DNA of 64,000 nucleotides, from NCBI GenBank assembly GCA_021773835.1, contig JAJFJQ010000057.1, positions 1 to 64,000 of the forward strand. Reading direction: 5' to 3'. Every line of letters starts with the position of its first letter. Positions within the stretch are counted from its first letter, which is position 1. The position numbers and the translations under genes were made by a program. Shown piece by piece: positions 26,783 to 36,161 of this stretch. This DNA comes from Gammaproteobacteria bacterium (GTDB taxonomy: Bacteria > Pseudomonadota > Gammaproteobacteria > Ga0077536). Under the pieces are notes generated by a model. It was not told where the DNA came from. It ran no database searches and saw nothing but the letters and a program-made list of their open reading frames with translations.

Positions 26783-27433
26783 ATGACAAGGCAGGGAATT
26801 AATCGATTTAGGGACTTATTACTAGTTTTAGCGCTAACATTCGTCTGCGCAACTGCAAACGCGTCGATGCATGTAGAGCTGTCAGACGTCAGCGATGGAA
26901 ACGGGTTACCCACACTGTTCACTGGTGGGTACACCCAATCGCCGGGACAGGGTGAGGTCATTACCCTAGGACTACTAAACTTTATGGCAGACGGCAGCTC
27001 GGCCATTTCACAGTTCGCCGTGGACACCTTATTTATGACTATCACGGCTCCAACCGGTTTTGTCATCAATTCCATTACCTACAGTGAAACCGGAGAAGGC
27101 AACGTTAACGACGGATTCGCCGCCGCTACCGGATCAATGGTCGTCGACGGCATGGCCAAAAACTTTCTAACCCAGTTATTTTTGCCCGGCGATGGCGCTA
27201 ATGGTTGGTCCATCACCCCGGCGACAGTCGCGATTGCTAACAAGGAATCGATCGACATGTCGATCAGTAATAGCCTGCTAGCTTTTCTGTTTGGTGCTGG
27301 ACCGGCCACGATACAAAAAAACAGCGCGACGATTACGGTGGGGCTAACAGCGATTCCGCTGCCGCCAGCGATATGGCTTATGGGTGCAGCCGTTGCCGCA
27401 CTCGTATCAGTGCGACGGCGCGACGCCTCATAG
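26783..27433 (+). CDS. Secreted PEP-CTERM-like (IPLPP variant) protein
   Basis: 216 residues from ATG 26783, chosen over the longer frame (26684) because a GA-rich ribosome site (GGAGGGAGAAAAGGGA) precedes it and a signal peptide follows at once (LLLVLALTFVCATANA). The mature part is small-residue-rich and beta-like, without cysteines. The C-terminus IPLPPAIWLMGAAVAALVS then RRR is a sorting signal of the PEP-CTERM/VPLPA type: proline motif, membrane helix, basic tail. Such proteins are processed by exosortases and commonly occur with exopolysaccharide loci like the one at 3021-8595. The mature function is unknown. Confidence 0.82.
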   Translation: MTRQGINRFRDLLLVLALTFVCATANASMHVELSDVSDGNGLPTLFTGGYTQSPGQGEVITLGLLNFMADGSSAISQFAVDTLFMTITAPTGFVINSITYSETGEGNVNDGFAAATGSMVVDGMAKNFLTQLFLPGDGANGWSITPATVAIANKESIDMSISNSLLAFLFGAGPATIQKNSATITVGLTAIPLPPAIWLMGAAVAALVSVRRRDAS

Positions 27434-27498
27434 AATAATTGTTAAGGTCGAAAGGCCGGTTGATCGGGAATTCCGAACAGCACGTACACAACTCGAAG

Positions 27499-27535
27499 AT
27501 CCTCTAGCGCTGACAAGCGCTAGAGGATTTTTTTT
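27499..27535 (+). terminator. Strong intrinsic terminator after the PEP-CTERM gene
   Basis: TCCTCTAGCGCT (27500-27511) pairs perfectly with AGCGCTAGAGGA (27516-27527) around a 4-base loop, followed by eight T (27528-27535). It ends the transcript of the PEP-CTERM gene. The remaining bases to mlaF (27536-27767) hold no gene; a TATACT hexamer at 27710-27715 is a possible -10 for the mla operon. Confidence 0.93.
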
Positions 27536-27767
27536 GTGGTGCCCGGCAACCCCAATTACTACGCGGTCAACGCTGCCAAGCAACGGTGGCCGCGTCACAC
27601 CTTCCCGCTACTGACTTGGCGCTACCGACCACGTGATTTTCGAACATCACTGTCGAAACAGCCGTCGGACCCACATAATCTAGGCTTAGGGTCTTTTCGT
27701 CGCCACGGCTATACTGTCCGCTCGGACAACCACCCAATATTAACCAGCTCAACGACCCAACTTAACT

Positions 27768-28589
27768 GTGCCCAGCAGACCTGCCCAGGAAGATCACACC
27801 GTCGTTCTCAATGCGAACGGTCTGTCTAGTTTTTACGGTAACCGGCAGATCCTTCATGACGTTTCGCTTTCCGTAGCGCAGGGCGAAATCTTCGTCATCA
27901 TGGGTGCAAGCGGCTCGGGAAAGACAACCCTCCTGCGCCATCTCATTGGCTTAAGCACGCCGAATGCGGGTGAGGTCACTCTGCTTGGCAACCCCCTGTC
28001 CAGCATTACCAAGCCGAAACTTTATGAATTGCGCAAGCGAATTGGGGTCGCCTTTCAAGGTGGCGCACTGATCAATTCCATGAGCGTCATCGACAATGTC
28101 GAATTGCCACTGCGCCAACATACCTCGCTCGACGACAGCACTATCCGGATCATGAGCCGCATGAAGCTCGATATGATGTCGTTGCACGACACGGAAAACA
28201 TGATGCCTGCTCAATTATCAGGCGGTATGTTGAAACGCGCCGGGCTTGCTCGAGCAGTGGTGATGGACCCGCAATTATTGTTTTTCGACGAGCCTTCGGC
28301 TGGCCTGGATCCCGTGACCTCGGCCGAGTTGGATGAATTGATCATTGGATTGCGTAACGCCTTGAGAATGACCGTCGTTGTCGTTACCCACGAACTCGAA
28401 AGCGCGCTCAAGATCGCCGACCGAGTCATGGTGCTGGCCGAAGGTCGTATCGTCGCACTTGGGACCGTTGAAGAAATAACACAATCGACAGATCCTCGTG
28501 TTCAGTCGATGCTCCATCGCCAGGTGCGTGACCGGCAACCAGTTGGTGAGGAGTATCTCGATCATCTCACCGAGGAAGATGACATTTAA
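27768..28589 (+). CDS. mlaF: Phospholipid ABC transporter ATP-binding protein MlaF
   Basis: 273 residues. ATPase of the Mla system, which moves phospholipids between the outer and inner membrane to keep lipid asymmetry. Walker A is GASGSGKT (residues ~44-51), the ABC signature LSGGM (~148-152), Walker B LLFFDEPSAGLDP (~168-180) and the switch His in VVTHE. The GTG start at 27768 has no strong ribosome site and could lie a few codons further on. It heads an operon with mlaE, mlaD and mlaC. No mlaB-like STAS gene follows. Confidence 0.94.
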   Translation: MPSRPAQEDHTVVLNANGLSSFYGNRQILHDVSLSVAQGEIFVIMGASGSGKTTLLRHLIGLSTPNAGEVTLLGNPLSSITKPKLYELRKRIGVAFQGGALINSMSVIDNVELPLRQHTSLDDSTIRIMSRMKLDMMSLHDTENMMPAQLSGGMLKRAGLARAVVMDPQLLFFDEPSAGLDPVTSAELDELIIGLRNALRMTVVVVTHELESALKIADRVMVLAEGRIVALGTVEEITQSTDPRVQSMLHRQVRDRQPVGEEYLDHLTEEDDI

Positions 28590-28670
28590 GGCGATGCGCA
28601 TACTCAATTTACCTACAGCGCTATTCCGCCCCTCCCCGCTCACCCGACCATACTGCCGGCAGCCAAGCTT

Positions 28671-29474
28671 ATGCGCATGATGGGCGTCCGATTACCACTC
28701 ATTTCACTCGGTCAAACCAGCCTCGCGGCACTCGAGGAACTCGGTCGCATGGGGATATTCTTCGCCGTGGCGATGCGCCAGATATTCGCACGACCCTGGG
28801 AGCTGCGATTGATCTTGCAACAAATACGCTTCGTCGGCGCACGATCCGTAGTCGTTATCGCGGTTGCCGGCGCATTCGTTGGCATGGTCGTGGCGCTACA
28901 GTTCTACGACACCTTGGTGCGCTTCGGATCAGTGAGTATGTTGGGCTCGGCGGTGGGCTTGAGTTTGGTGAGGGAGCTTGGTCCAGTACTGACTGCGCTG
29001 ATCATTATCGGTCGAGCCGGCTCCGCAACCTGCGCCGAGATCGGGATCATGCGTACCGACAATCAAATCGACGCGCTCGAATGCATGGCCGTTGATCCTT
29101 ATCGTTACCTTCTGTTTCCGCGCTTCATTGCATTCCTAGTCGCGGTGCCACTGCTTACGGCCATTTTCAATGTGATTGGAATATTCGGCGGGTGGTTCGT
29201 CGGGGTCGCAATTTTCAAGGTCAGTCAGGGTGCCTATTTTCAGAGTATGGCGGACACTGTTCTCGTCTCGGATCTCAGCATGGGCGTGACGAAATCAATT
29301 GTTTTCTCTGTGCTCATTGTCTGGATCTGCACCGGCAAAGGCTTTCTCATGCATCTCAATCAGGGTATGGTATTTGGCGCAGAAGGCGTGAGTCGAGTCA
29401 CTACCGATGCGGTAGTCGTGGCGTCTATTTCAATTCTTTTCGCGGATTACATTATCAGTGCGTTAATGCTGTAG
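28671..29474 (+). CDS. mlaE: Phospholipid ABC transporter permease MlaE
   Basis: 267 residues with about five or six membrane helices. Family motifs are visible: GRAGSATCAEIGIMRTDNQIDALECM (coupling region, split here as GRAGSA...AEIG) and DPYRYLLFPRF. It is the permease of the MlaFEDB complex in the inner membrane. ATG 28671 and ATG 28680 are both possible starts. It lies 81 bp after mlaF and 6 bp before mlaD. Confidence 0.94.
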   Translation: MRMMGVRLPLISLGQTSLAALEELGRMGIFFAVAMRQIFARPWELRLILQQIRFVGARSVVVIAVAGAFVGMVVALQFYDTLVRFGSVSMLGSAVGLSLVRELGPVLTALIIIGRAGSATCAEIGIMRTDNQIDALECMAVDPYRYLLFPRFIAFLVAVPLLTAIFNVIGIFGGWFVGVAIFKVSQGAYFQSMADTVLVSDLSMGVTKSIVFSVLIVWICTGKGFLMHLNQGMVFGAEGVSRVTTDAVVVASISILFADYIISALML

Positions 29475-29480
29475 AGCGGG

Positions 29481-29939
29481 ATGACGAATAAATCTTCACT
29501 AGAAATGAGTGTCGGCCTGTTCCTGGTCTTAGGACTGCTATCGCTCAGCTATCTAGCGGTAAAATTGGGGGATATTGGCGTGTTTGCCGACGACGCGTAC
29601 ACCTTAAGCGCGCGCTTCGTTTCGTCGTCCGGCTTAACCGAAGGCGCTTTCGTCGAAGTCGGCGGGGTTCGAGTGGGTACGGTGCAAAACATTAGAGTGG
29701 ATTTCGACAGCTACGAATCGGTCGTTGACATGTCGCTTGACCCGAACATAAAGCTACAAGATGACGCGATCGCGTCGATTCGAACGTCCGGAATTATTGG
29801 CGACAAGTTCGTTAAAATCGCACCAGGCGGCTCTGATATTTATCTTGAACCCGGCGACGAAATTCTCGAGACGGAATCATCCATTAGTATCGAAGAATTG
29901 ATCAGCAAATACATCTTTGAAAGCGGCGACAAGGAGTGA
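29481..29939 (+). CDS. mlaD: MCE-domain phospholipid-binding protein MlaD
   Basis: 152 residues: a single N-terminal membrane anchor (SVGLFLVLGLLSLSYLAVKL, ~10-29) and one MCE domain (~38-120; FVSSSGLTEGAFVEVGGVRVG, IRTSGIIGDKFVKIAPG). It forms a periplasmic hexameric ring on the MlaFE transporter. The length matches E. coli MlaD closely. It starts 6 bp after mlaE. Confidence 0.95.
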   Translation: MTNKSSLEMSVGLFLVLGLLSLSYLAVKLGDIGVFADDAYTLSARFVSSSGLTEGAFVEVGGVRVGTVQNIRVDFDSYESVVDMSLDPNIKLQDDAIASIRTSGIIGDKFVKIAPGGSDIYLEPGDEILETESSISIEELISKYIFESGDKE

Positions 29940-29944
29940 CTGCG

Positions 29945-30583
29945 ATGCTCGTTCATTCAAGCGGATCTTGTATTACACAATCCACCCAGCTATTGGTCCG
30001 GATGTATTTGGTGCTCGCACTTCTCGGCGCGCCGAGCGCTTGGGCCGCAACACCAACGGAAACCGTTACTACAACAGTCGATTCGGTGATCGCCGTGCTG
30101 CAAGATGCGACCCTAGGTGAACAAGCCAAGAAGCGTCAGGTCAAAGGAATCATTTCCAAACATTTCGACTTTCGAGCGATGTCGAGTCGTGTTTTGGCAA
30201 CGAATTGGGCGAAAGCGACGAAACGGCAGCGGGGGAAATTCACCAGCCTGTTTAAAGAGCTACTGTCGAATACCTACTGGCGGAAAATTTCCGGCTATCA
30301 GGACGAAACGGTCGAGTACGTTGGAGAAAAGCTTCGCAACGAGAAACTGGCGACCGTTAATACCATCATTAAAACGTCGACGGTCGACATCCCTGTCGAC
30401 TACAAGTTGTATCGAAAGGAAGGCAGCGATTGGCGTGCCTACGACGTGGTTATCGAACAGGTGAGTCTCGTTCGAAACTATCGTGGCAGCTTCCAGGAAA
30501 TCGTGCATGACGTGGGCATCGATGGTTTGATTCAGCAGCTGGAGACGAAGGTCGCGCGCTCCTCACTCCCAGAGGATGAATAG
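29945..30583 (+). CDS. mlaC: Periplasmic phospholipid carrier MlaC
   Basis: 212 residues from ATG 29945, chosen because AAGGAG (29931-29936) lies eight bases upstream; the GTG at 29936 overlaps that site. Signal peptide ends near SAWA (~residue 35). The mature region has the toluene-tolerance/Ttg2 pattern: FRAMSSRVLATNWAKATKRQR, IKTSTVDIPVDYKL, DWRAYDVVIEQVSLVRNYR. It shuttles phospholipid between the outer-membrane lipoprotein and MlaD. A paralogue is encoded head-on at 30675-31322. Confidence 0.95.
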   Translation: MLVHSSGSCITQSTQLLVRMYLVLALLGAPSAWAATPTETVTTTVDSVIAVLQDATLGEQAKKRQVKGIISKHFDFRAMSSRVLATNWAKATKRQRGKFTSLFKELLSNTYWRKISGYQDETVEYVGEKLRNEKLATVNTIIKTSTVDIPVDYKLYRKEGSDWRAYDVVIEQVSLVRNYRGSFQEIVHDVGIDGLIQQLETKVARSSLPEDE

Positions 30584-30674
30584 CCCGAAGCGGCTTCGAG
30601 CCTACGCTCCGTCTAAGATCTGATTAACCCCGCTTTCAATCGAGGGCGAGATTGCGATCCTAGCGAGAGGGGCT

Positions 30675-31322
30675 TTATTGCGGCGGCAATCCGCCGTGCT
30701 CAACTTTGTAGCGGTCTATACGGCCCTGCATATCCGTTAGCAAACCGCCCATTCCTTCCGATTTTATTATCGCCGCGAAGGTGCTGCGATAGTTATTGAC
30801 TAGACTAACGCCTTCTATTTCGACGTCGTAGGCATACCAACCGTCATCGTTGAGTTTGAGCTTATAGTTAACCGGAATCGCGGTCGCGTCCGTGCGAATA
30901 ATTGTTTTCACGATCGCGCGATCCTTGCGTACGAGCTCATTGATGTACTCGACGCGCTGATTGGAATAGGCCTCTATTTTGTCGCGGTAGGTTGCTTCCA
31001 AATACTGCGCGAAAAATTCGACAAACTGGCGCTTTTCCTCTGCGGTTGCCATACGCCAATTGGTCGCCAGAATGCTTTGCGACATGCTTCTGAAATCAAA
31101 CCCATCGTTGATCACCCGACCAATTTCGACCCACTTGGCATCACGATCCAGGCTTTGATTCTTCAGCACCGACAATATCTCTGTGACCGCACCCCGAACC
31201 CGTTCGGTGGGAGTGATATCCGTACCTGCCTGAACCGCACCTAATGTTAGATACAATAGGATCCCGTATACGGCGAACCAATTGGACTTAGAAAATTCGC
31301 CTTGTCGTGGTCTCATTATCAT
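30675..31322 (-). CDS. Second MlaC-like periplasmic lipid carrier
   Basis: 215 residues from ATG 31322 (ATG 31316 is equally possible); a longer frame to a TTG at 31400 would put 26 extra residues before the signal peptide (NWFAVYGILLYLTLGAVQA). The mature part follows MlaC throughout: FDFRSMSQSILATNWRMATAEEKRQF, IIRTDATAIPVNYKL, DGWYAYDVEIEGVSLVNNYR. It is clearly a paralogue of the operon's mlaC, encoded on the opposite strand and converging on it. It sits directly after ileS, so it may be read through from that gene. It could be a spare carrier or one with a different lipid preference. Confidence 0.9.
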   Translation of the reverse strand: MIMRPRQGEFSKSNWFAVYGILLYLTLGAVQAGTDITPTERVRGAVTEILSVLKNQSLDRDAKWVEIGRVINDGFDFRSMSQSILATNWRMATAEEKRQFVEFFAQYLEATYRDKIEAYSNQRVEYINELVRKDRAIVKTIIRTDATAIPVNYKLKLNDDGWYAYDVEIEGVSLVNNYRSTFAAIIKSEGMGGLLTDMQGRIDRYKVEHGGLPPQ

Positions 31323-31400
31323 TTGCTGGGTCGACTCGTCACCGATAGTTTTGATTAGATTACCACGCTCCGACAAATGAAAAAGGGGCGCGGTCAACAA

Positions 31401-34400
31401 CTAAGCTGTCGCACGAACCGAAATCGCGACGATTAATTCGTGTTCACCGATGGAAAACGTTTCGACAATTTCACGGGACGGATGTTCCCTATAAGTTAAT
31501 TCTTGTGCCAAAGTTTCCTGGCATATCAGCTGTACGTGCTCTTCTATCGCGTCACGCAGGCTTCCCGATGCGCAATATTCTATTCTGATCCGATCGGTCA
31601 GCATAAAGTCGGCTGATTTCCGCATGGCTTGGATCCGATTCACCACCTCGCGTGCAAAACCCTGGGCCAACAATTCTGGTGTTACCTGCGTATCTAGTGC
31701 CACGGTTACAAAGCCTTCCTGCGCCACACTCCAATCGCCCAATTCTTCACTCAGGATATCGACATCGGCGAGTTCTAATCTTGTCAAAACGCCGTCAATG
31801 TCGATCTCGATCTCGCCGTCTGTCATGAGCTGCGAGATCTGCTCTTCGTCGAACTGGCTAATCACTGCCGCTGCGGCCTTCATCGATTTTCCGAGGCGTG
31901 CGCCGAGACGCTTGAAATTTGCCTTTGCCGAACGCTTGACTACGTCGTTTGAATCTTCGATGTATTCGATAGCCCTGACATTGATCTCATCGAGGATGAT
32001 GTCACCAACGCTCTCTACGACGGCACGGTCTAGCCCACTGCCGACGACTAGCAGGACCCGTGCCAGCGGTTGGCGTACATTGAGGTGACTATTGTTGCGC
32101 AATAACAAAATCAGCGTGACGATGGTCCGGGCAATATCCATCCGATGCTCAAGTGCGGGCTGGATCGTGTCTGGGGCCAAGGTCGGGAAATCCGATACGT
32201 GCACGGATTCAACCGCCTCGTTACCGGTCACCTCATTGAGATTCCTATACATCCATTCAGAAAAGAACGGTGCTATGGGGCTCATTAATTTTGCGATTGT
32301 AATGAGGCACTCGTAAGTCGTTTGATACGCGCAAAGTTTATCCGCATCGCTGATCGCATCGGGACCGTCGCCGCCTTTTTTTGCGGCCCAAAACCTTGGG
32401 CGCGATCGGCGAATATACCAGTTGGATAATTCGTCAACGAATTTCTCCACCGCTCGTGCGGCGCGGGTCGCGTCATAGTTGTCAAAGGATTCATCAACGG
32501 CCTGTATGGTGGAATTGAGGCGACTCAAGATCCACCGATCGAGTTCCGTACGTTGCGCGGCTGGGATCGGCGATTCGCTATATTGAAATCCATCGATATT
32601 GGCGTAGCTCGCCATAAATCGGTAGACGTTCTCCAGCGTGCTGAAAAACTTGTTACGCGTTTCCGTCAGGCCCCTGACAGAAAATTTCATGTTGTCCCAT
32701 GGAGGCGAGTTGCTCAGCATATACCAGCGCACAACGTCGGCGCCGTGCGTGGCAACCGTTTCAAAGGGGTCGACGGTGTTGCCCTTTGATTTGGACATCT
32801 TCTCACCGTTTTCGTCCAACAACAGCCCGTTGACCACGCAGTTCTTAAACGAAACATTATCGAGCACCAGCGTTGCAATCGCGTGCAATGTATAGAACCA
32901 ACCGCGCGTTTGGTCGAGGCCCTCACAAATAAAATCCGCTGGGAAACTCTCCTCGAATGCTTCTTTATTTTCAAACGGATAATGCCACTGGGCGAAAGGC
33001 ATAGCGCCGGAATCAAACCACACGTCGATGACATCGGGCACCCGGCGCATCGTGCCACCGTCCGGGGCCGGCCAGGTTATGTCATCGACATACGGACGAT
33101 GGAGGTCGATCTCGTCGTCCGGCGGCAATTCACTGCTGCATTTTTCACGCAGCTCCGTGATCGATCCAATCACTTCGAAATAATCGGAACCTTCAGCGTC
33201 GGAAACCCAAATCGGCAGCGGTGTCCCCCAATAACGTTTGCGGCTCAACGCCCAGTCCACGTTATTTTCGAGCCAATTCCCAAAGCGGCCCTCCCGGATC
33301 GCCGGCGGATACCAGTCTATCGTTTGGTTGAGATCGACCAAGCGTTGCTTGACTTCGGTTGTACGAATGAACCAGCTCTCAACCGGATAGCTCATCAGCG
33401 GCGTACCCTTGCGCCAATCGTGTGGGTAGTTATGTAGGTAAGATTCTTGGCGAAACAGTAGTCCTCGATCGCGCAGATCACGGTTAATGATCTTATTAGC
33501 GTCTTTGAACCATTCACCGGCAACAAGTGGAGCCTGTTGGGTAAAACGGCCATCGGGGCCCATTGGATTGAACATGGGTAGACCTTCGCATTGGGCGACC
33601 TCGTAATCCTCCGCCCCAAACGCTGGCGCTTGGTGCACTATCCCCGTGCCGTCCTCCACGGAAACGTAATCGGCGGGCACGACCCGCCATGCCGCCGTCG
33701 TGTCGCCACTATCCGGCAATCTAAACAGCGGCTCATAGCGCATACCAATCAACTCGGCACCCTTGAGTCGCTGTTCGATTTCGTAGGTGTCCTTGACCAC
33801 GTCTAAACGCGCTTCGGCAAGGATCAGGTGCTCACCGTGACTGTCGCCATCGGTAACTTTAATCTTCACATAGTCGATATCGGGCCCGACGGCGAGCGCC
33901 ACGTTTGAAATCAAAGTCCATGGCGTGGTCGTCCACGCGAGAAAGCTGAGGTCTTGTTCATCGGTCGAGGCAAAACGCACATAGACGCTGGGATCGGTGA
34001 TCTCCTTGTAGCCGAGACTCACCTCGTGCGAGGACAAGACGGTTCCGCTGCCGGGGCTATACCATTGGATCTTGTAACCCTTGTATAACAAGTCGCGCTG
34101 GTAGATCTCCTTTATCAACCACCACACGCTCTCGATGTAGTTCGTCTCATAGGTGATATACGGGTGGTCAAGGTCGACCCAATAGCCGATGCGTCGGGTT
34201 AGATCGTCCCAGTCTTGCTTGTATCGAGCAACGCTCGCTTTGCACGCGGCATTAAACGCCGCGATGCCGAATTCTTCGACCTGCTCGCGCCCGTCAAGGC
34301 CCAACTCTTTTTCGACTTCGATCTCAACGGGTAGTCCATGGGTGTCCCAACCGGCCTTCCGATTGACCTTATAGCCTTTCAAGGTTTTATAACGGCAGAA

Positions 34401-34607
34401 TGTATCCTTAATGGTCCGACCCAGAATATGATGGATACCGGGCCGACCGTTGGCAGTAGGCGGGCCCTCGTAGAAAGTAAACGTCTCGCCACCAACCCGG
34501 TTTTCGATGCAACGCTCAAAAACCTTGTTGTCCCCCCACCACTTGAGCAAGTCTTGCTCAAGCCGCGAAAAATCGACCCCTTTGGTCTCCGGAAACTGTT
34601 TTGTCAT
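31401..34607 (-). CDS. ileS: Isoleucyl-tRNA synthetase, long eukaryote-like (IleRS2) type
   Basis: 1068 residues. It charges tRNA-Ile with isoleucine and ATP. The HIGH-type motif is GIHHILG (~57-63) and the second motif KMSKSKGN lies near residue 600; GPPTANGRPGIHH and the absence of a C-terminal Cys4 zinc motif mark the eukaryote/archaea-like IleRS2 clade rather than the ~940-residue bacterial type. Members of this clade are known to tolerate mupirocin. An editing (CP1) domain is present (~180-390, LAWTTTPWTLISNVALAVG). It appears to be the only ileS seen here. No T-box or other leader was recognised upstream. Confidence 0.95.
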   Translation of the reverse strand: MTKQFPETKGVDFSRLEQDLLKWWGDNKVFERCIENRVGGETFTFYEGPPTANGRPGIHHILGRTIKDTFCRYKTLKGYKVNRKAGWDTHGLPVEIEVEKELGLDGREQVEEFGIAAFNAACKASVARYKQDWDDLTRRIGYWVDLDHPYITYETNYIESVWWLIKEIYQRDLLYKGYKIQWYSPGSGTVLSSHEVSLGYKEITDPSVYVRFASTDEQDLSFLAWTTTPWTLISNVALAVGPDIDYVKIKVTDGDSHGEHLILAEARLDVVKDTYEIEQRLKGAELIGMRYEPLFRLPDSGDTTAAWRVVPADYVSVEDGTGIVHQAPAFGAEDYEVAQCEGLPMFNPMGPDGRFTQQAPLVAGEWFKDANKIINRDLRDRGLLFRQESYLHNYPHDWRKGTPLMSYPVESWFIRTTEVKQRLVDLNQTIDWYPPAIREGRFGNWLENNVDWALSRKRYWGTPLPIWVSDAEGSDYFEVIGSITELREKCSSELPPDDEIDLHRPYVDDITWPAPDGGTMRRVPDVIDVWFDSGAMPFAQWHYPFENKEAFEESFPADFICEGLDQTRGWFYTLHAIATLVLDNVSFKNCVVNGLLLDENGEKMSKSKGNTVDPFETVATHGADVVRWYMLSNSPPWDNMKFSVRGLTETRNKFFSTLENVYRFMASYANIDGFQYSESPIPAAQRTELDRWILSRLNSTIQAVDESFDNYDATRAARAVEKFVDELSNWYIRRSRPRFWAAKKGGDGPDAISDADKLCAYQTTYECLITIAKLMSPIAPFFSEWMYRNLNEVTGNEAVESVHVSDFPTLAPDTIQPALEHRMDIARTIVTLILLLRNNSHLNVRQPLARVLLVVGSGLDRAVVESVGDIILDEINVRAIEYIEDSNDVVKRSAKANFKRLGARLGKSMKAAAAVISQFDEEQISQLMTDGEIEIDIDGVLTRLELADVDILSEELGDWSVAQEGFVTVALDTQVTPELLAQGFAREVVNRIQAMRKSADFMLTDRIRIEYCASGSLRDAIEEHVQLICQETLAQELTYREHPSREIVETFSIGEHELIVAISVRATA

Positions 34608-34816
34608 CGTCGTGGCCAGTGTTGTAACGGCAGGGCGTCATTGGGGGCGGATATGGGAGTGTGCCCTACCACCAAGGAATCCTGTTGTATTGTTATGAAT
34701 CGATTGCTAATACTTGCGCTAAATACAGGTGAGATTCAGCTCAAATACCCCCACGAGATTATAACCCAAGGGCAACGCTAATGCGGATTTCAAGGGTGTG
34801 AAGGTCGTCACCAATA

Positions 34817-34844
34817 TTGACCAGTGACGGTGCGCATTTATGCT
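34817..34844 (+). promoter_or_regulatory. Sigma70-like promoter of the HD-GYP gene
   Basis: TTGACC (34817-34822) and TATGCT (34839-34844) are spaced by 16 bp, close to consensus. Transcription would begin near 34851, downstream of the first possible start codon, so the protein must start further on. Confidence 0.5.
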
Positions 34845-34894
34845 ATCTTTACAGCGTGAAGCCCAGAGGTCACACCCGTGACCGGAGAAACGTC

Positions 34895-36130
34895 TTGAGT
34901 TCAGATGCAGTTCTTGATTTTCTGCAGTTCGTCGAAGGACAGAAAAACCAGTCCGTACGCGAACTACTCGACCGAATCTTGCGCAAAAGCCGCCTGCTGA
35001 CCAAAGCCGAAGCTGGTACTATTTTCATCGCGCGCCACCGCGGCAAGGAGCGCTGGCTGGAGCCGGCAAGCGTCCAAAACGATGCGATCCGAGTGCGCAA
35101 AGGCGACTTCATCGTACCGATCGGCCCAGGTTCAATCGCCGGACACGTGGCCGACAAGGGTAAAACCGTCATCATTGACGATGTCTACAAAATCCCAAAA
35201 CGCGCACCGTACTCTTTTGACCCCACGCGAGAGCATCGACGTTATAAAACTTCGTCTATGTTTTGCTTCGCGCTTAAGAATTATCAGGATGAGACGATTG
35301 GCGTCGTTCAATTGATCAATTGCAGACCCCATAAGGGGCGTAAACCCACCCCATTTGCACCTGGGGTGGCGCAACTGGTCGCCCCAATCGCGCGGGTTGT
35401 GGGTCACTCGATCGAACGAGCGGAAATGCTCGAGCAAATTAAAACGCAGAACAAGAAATTGCGCGACCGCAATAAGCTCCTTGCCGAACAACGTAGCCAC
35501 ATTGCAGCGCTGCAAGAGGAAACCGAAGACGCCTTCCAACTGTCGACACAGCTACTTGCCCGGGCCGCTGAAATTCACGATGAAGAAACCGGTAATCACA
35601 TCATTCGAGTAAACGAATATAGCTACTACATTGCGAAATTACTCGACCAACCGGACGAGTGGTGCGATGAGGTCCGTTACAGCGCACAGCTCCACGACGT
35701 CGGCAAAATGAGTGTGGACGCGGCGGTGCTAAAGAAGAAAGGCCACCTCGACGAATCCGAACGTGCCGAGATGAACCGGCATACGGAATATGGTCATCAG
35801 ATTTTAGCTGCATCGCCGCGGCTAAAAATGGGCGCAGACATTGCCTTATACCATCATGAAAAATGGGACGGCACGGGATACCCCAATGGCATCGGGGGTG
35901 AGGACATCCCAATTTCCGCCCGCATCGTGCAACTTGCGGATATCTACGATGCCCTGCGCTCAGAGCGGCCGTACAAGCCCGCATTTAGTCATGCTAAAGC
36001 GGTGGATATCTTAACTATCGGTGATGACCGGATCGATCCCAAAGGTCATTTCGATCCCAAAATCGTCGACCTATTTTCGACGAACCACAAAGAGTTCGAT
36101 CGGATTTGGACGCGTCTGAAGGACGCTTAA
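34895..36130 (+). CDS. GAF + HD-GYP cyclic-di-GMP phosphodiesterase-like protein
   Basis: 411 residues from TTG 34895, chosen because GGAG lies ~8 bases upstream (34884-34887) and a promoter covers the earlier in-frame starts (34817, 34856). N-terminal GAF domain (~15-180; AEAGTIFIA, GPGSIAGHVADKGKTVIIDD), a coiled linker (~190-225), then a full HD-GYP domain (~235-405): HDVGKM, the HHEKWDGTGYP signature with intact GYP, and LADIYDALRSERPYK. All metal-binding histidines are visible, so it should hydrolyse cyclic-di-GMP. No membrane segment. GAF probably senses a small ligand. Confidence 0.92.
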   Translation: MSSDAVLDFLQFVEGQKNQSVRELLDRILRKSRLLTKAEAGTIFIARHRGKERWLEPASVQNDAIRVRKGDFIVPIGPGSIAGHVADKGKTVIIDDVYKIPKRAPYSFDPTREHRRYKTSSMFCFALKNYQDETIGVVQLINCRPHKGRKPTPFAPGVAQLVAPIARVVGHSIERAEMLEQIKTQNKKLRDRNKLLAEQRSHIAALQEETEDAFQLSTQLLARAAEIHDEETGNHIIRVNEYSYYIAKLLDQPDEWCDEVRYSAQLHDVGKMSVDAAVLKKKGHLDESERAEMNRHTEYGHQILAASPRLKMGADIALYHHEKWDGTGYPNGIGGEDIPISARIVQLADIYDALRSERPYKPAFSHAKAVDILTIGDDRIDPKGHFDPKIVDLFSTNHKEFDRIWTRLKDA

Positions 36131-36161
36131 GCGCATCGACAAATTGAACTACTAATAGGTC

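Noticed and set aside
32883-33437. 184-codon plus-strand ORF inside ileS
   Set aside because: Shadow frame of a strongly conserved synthetase gene.
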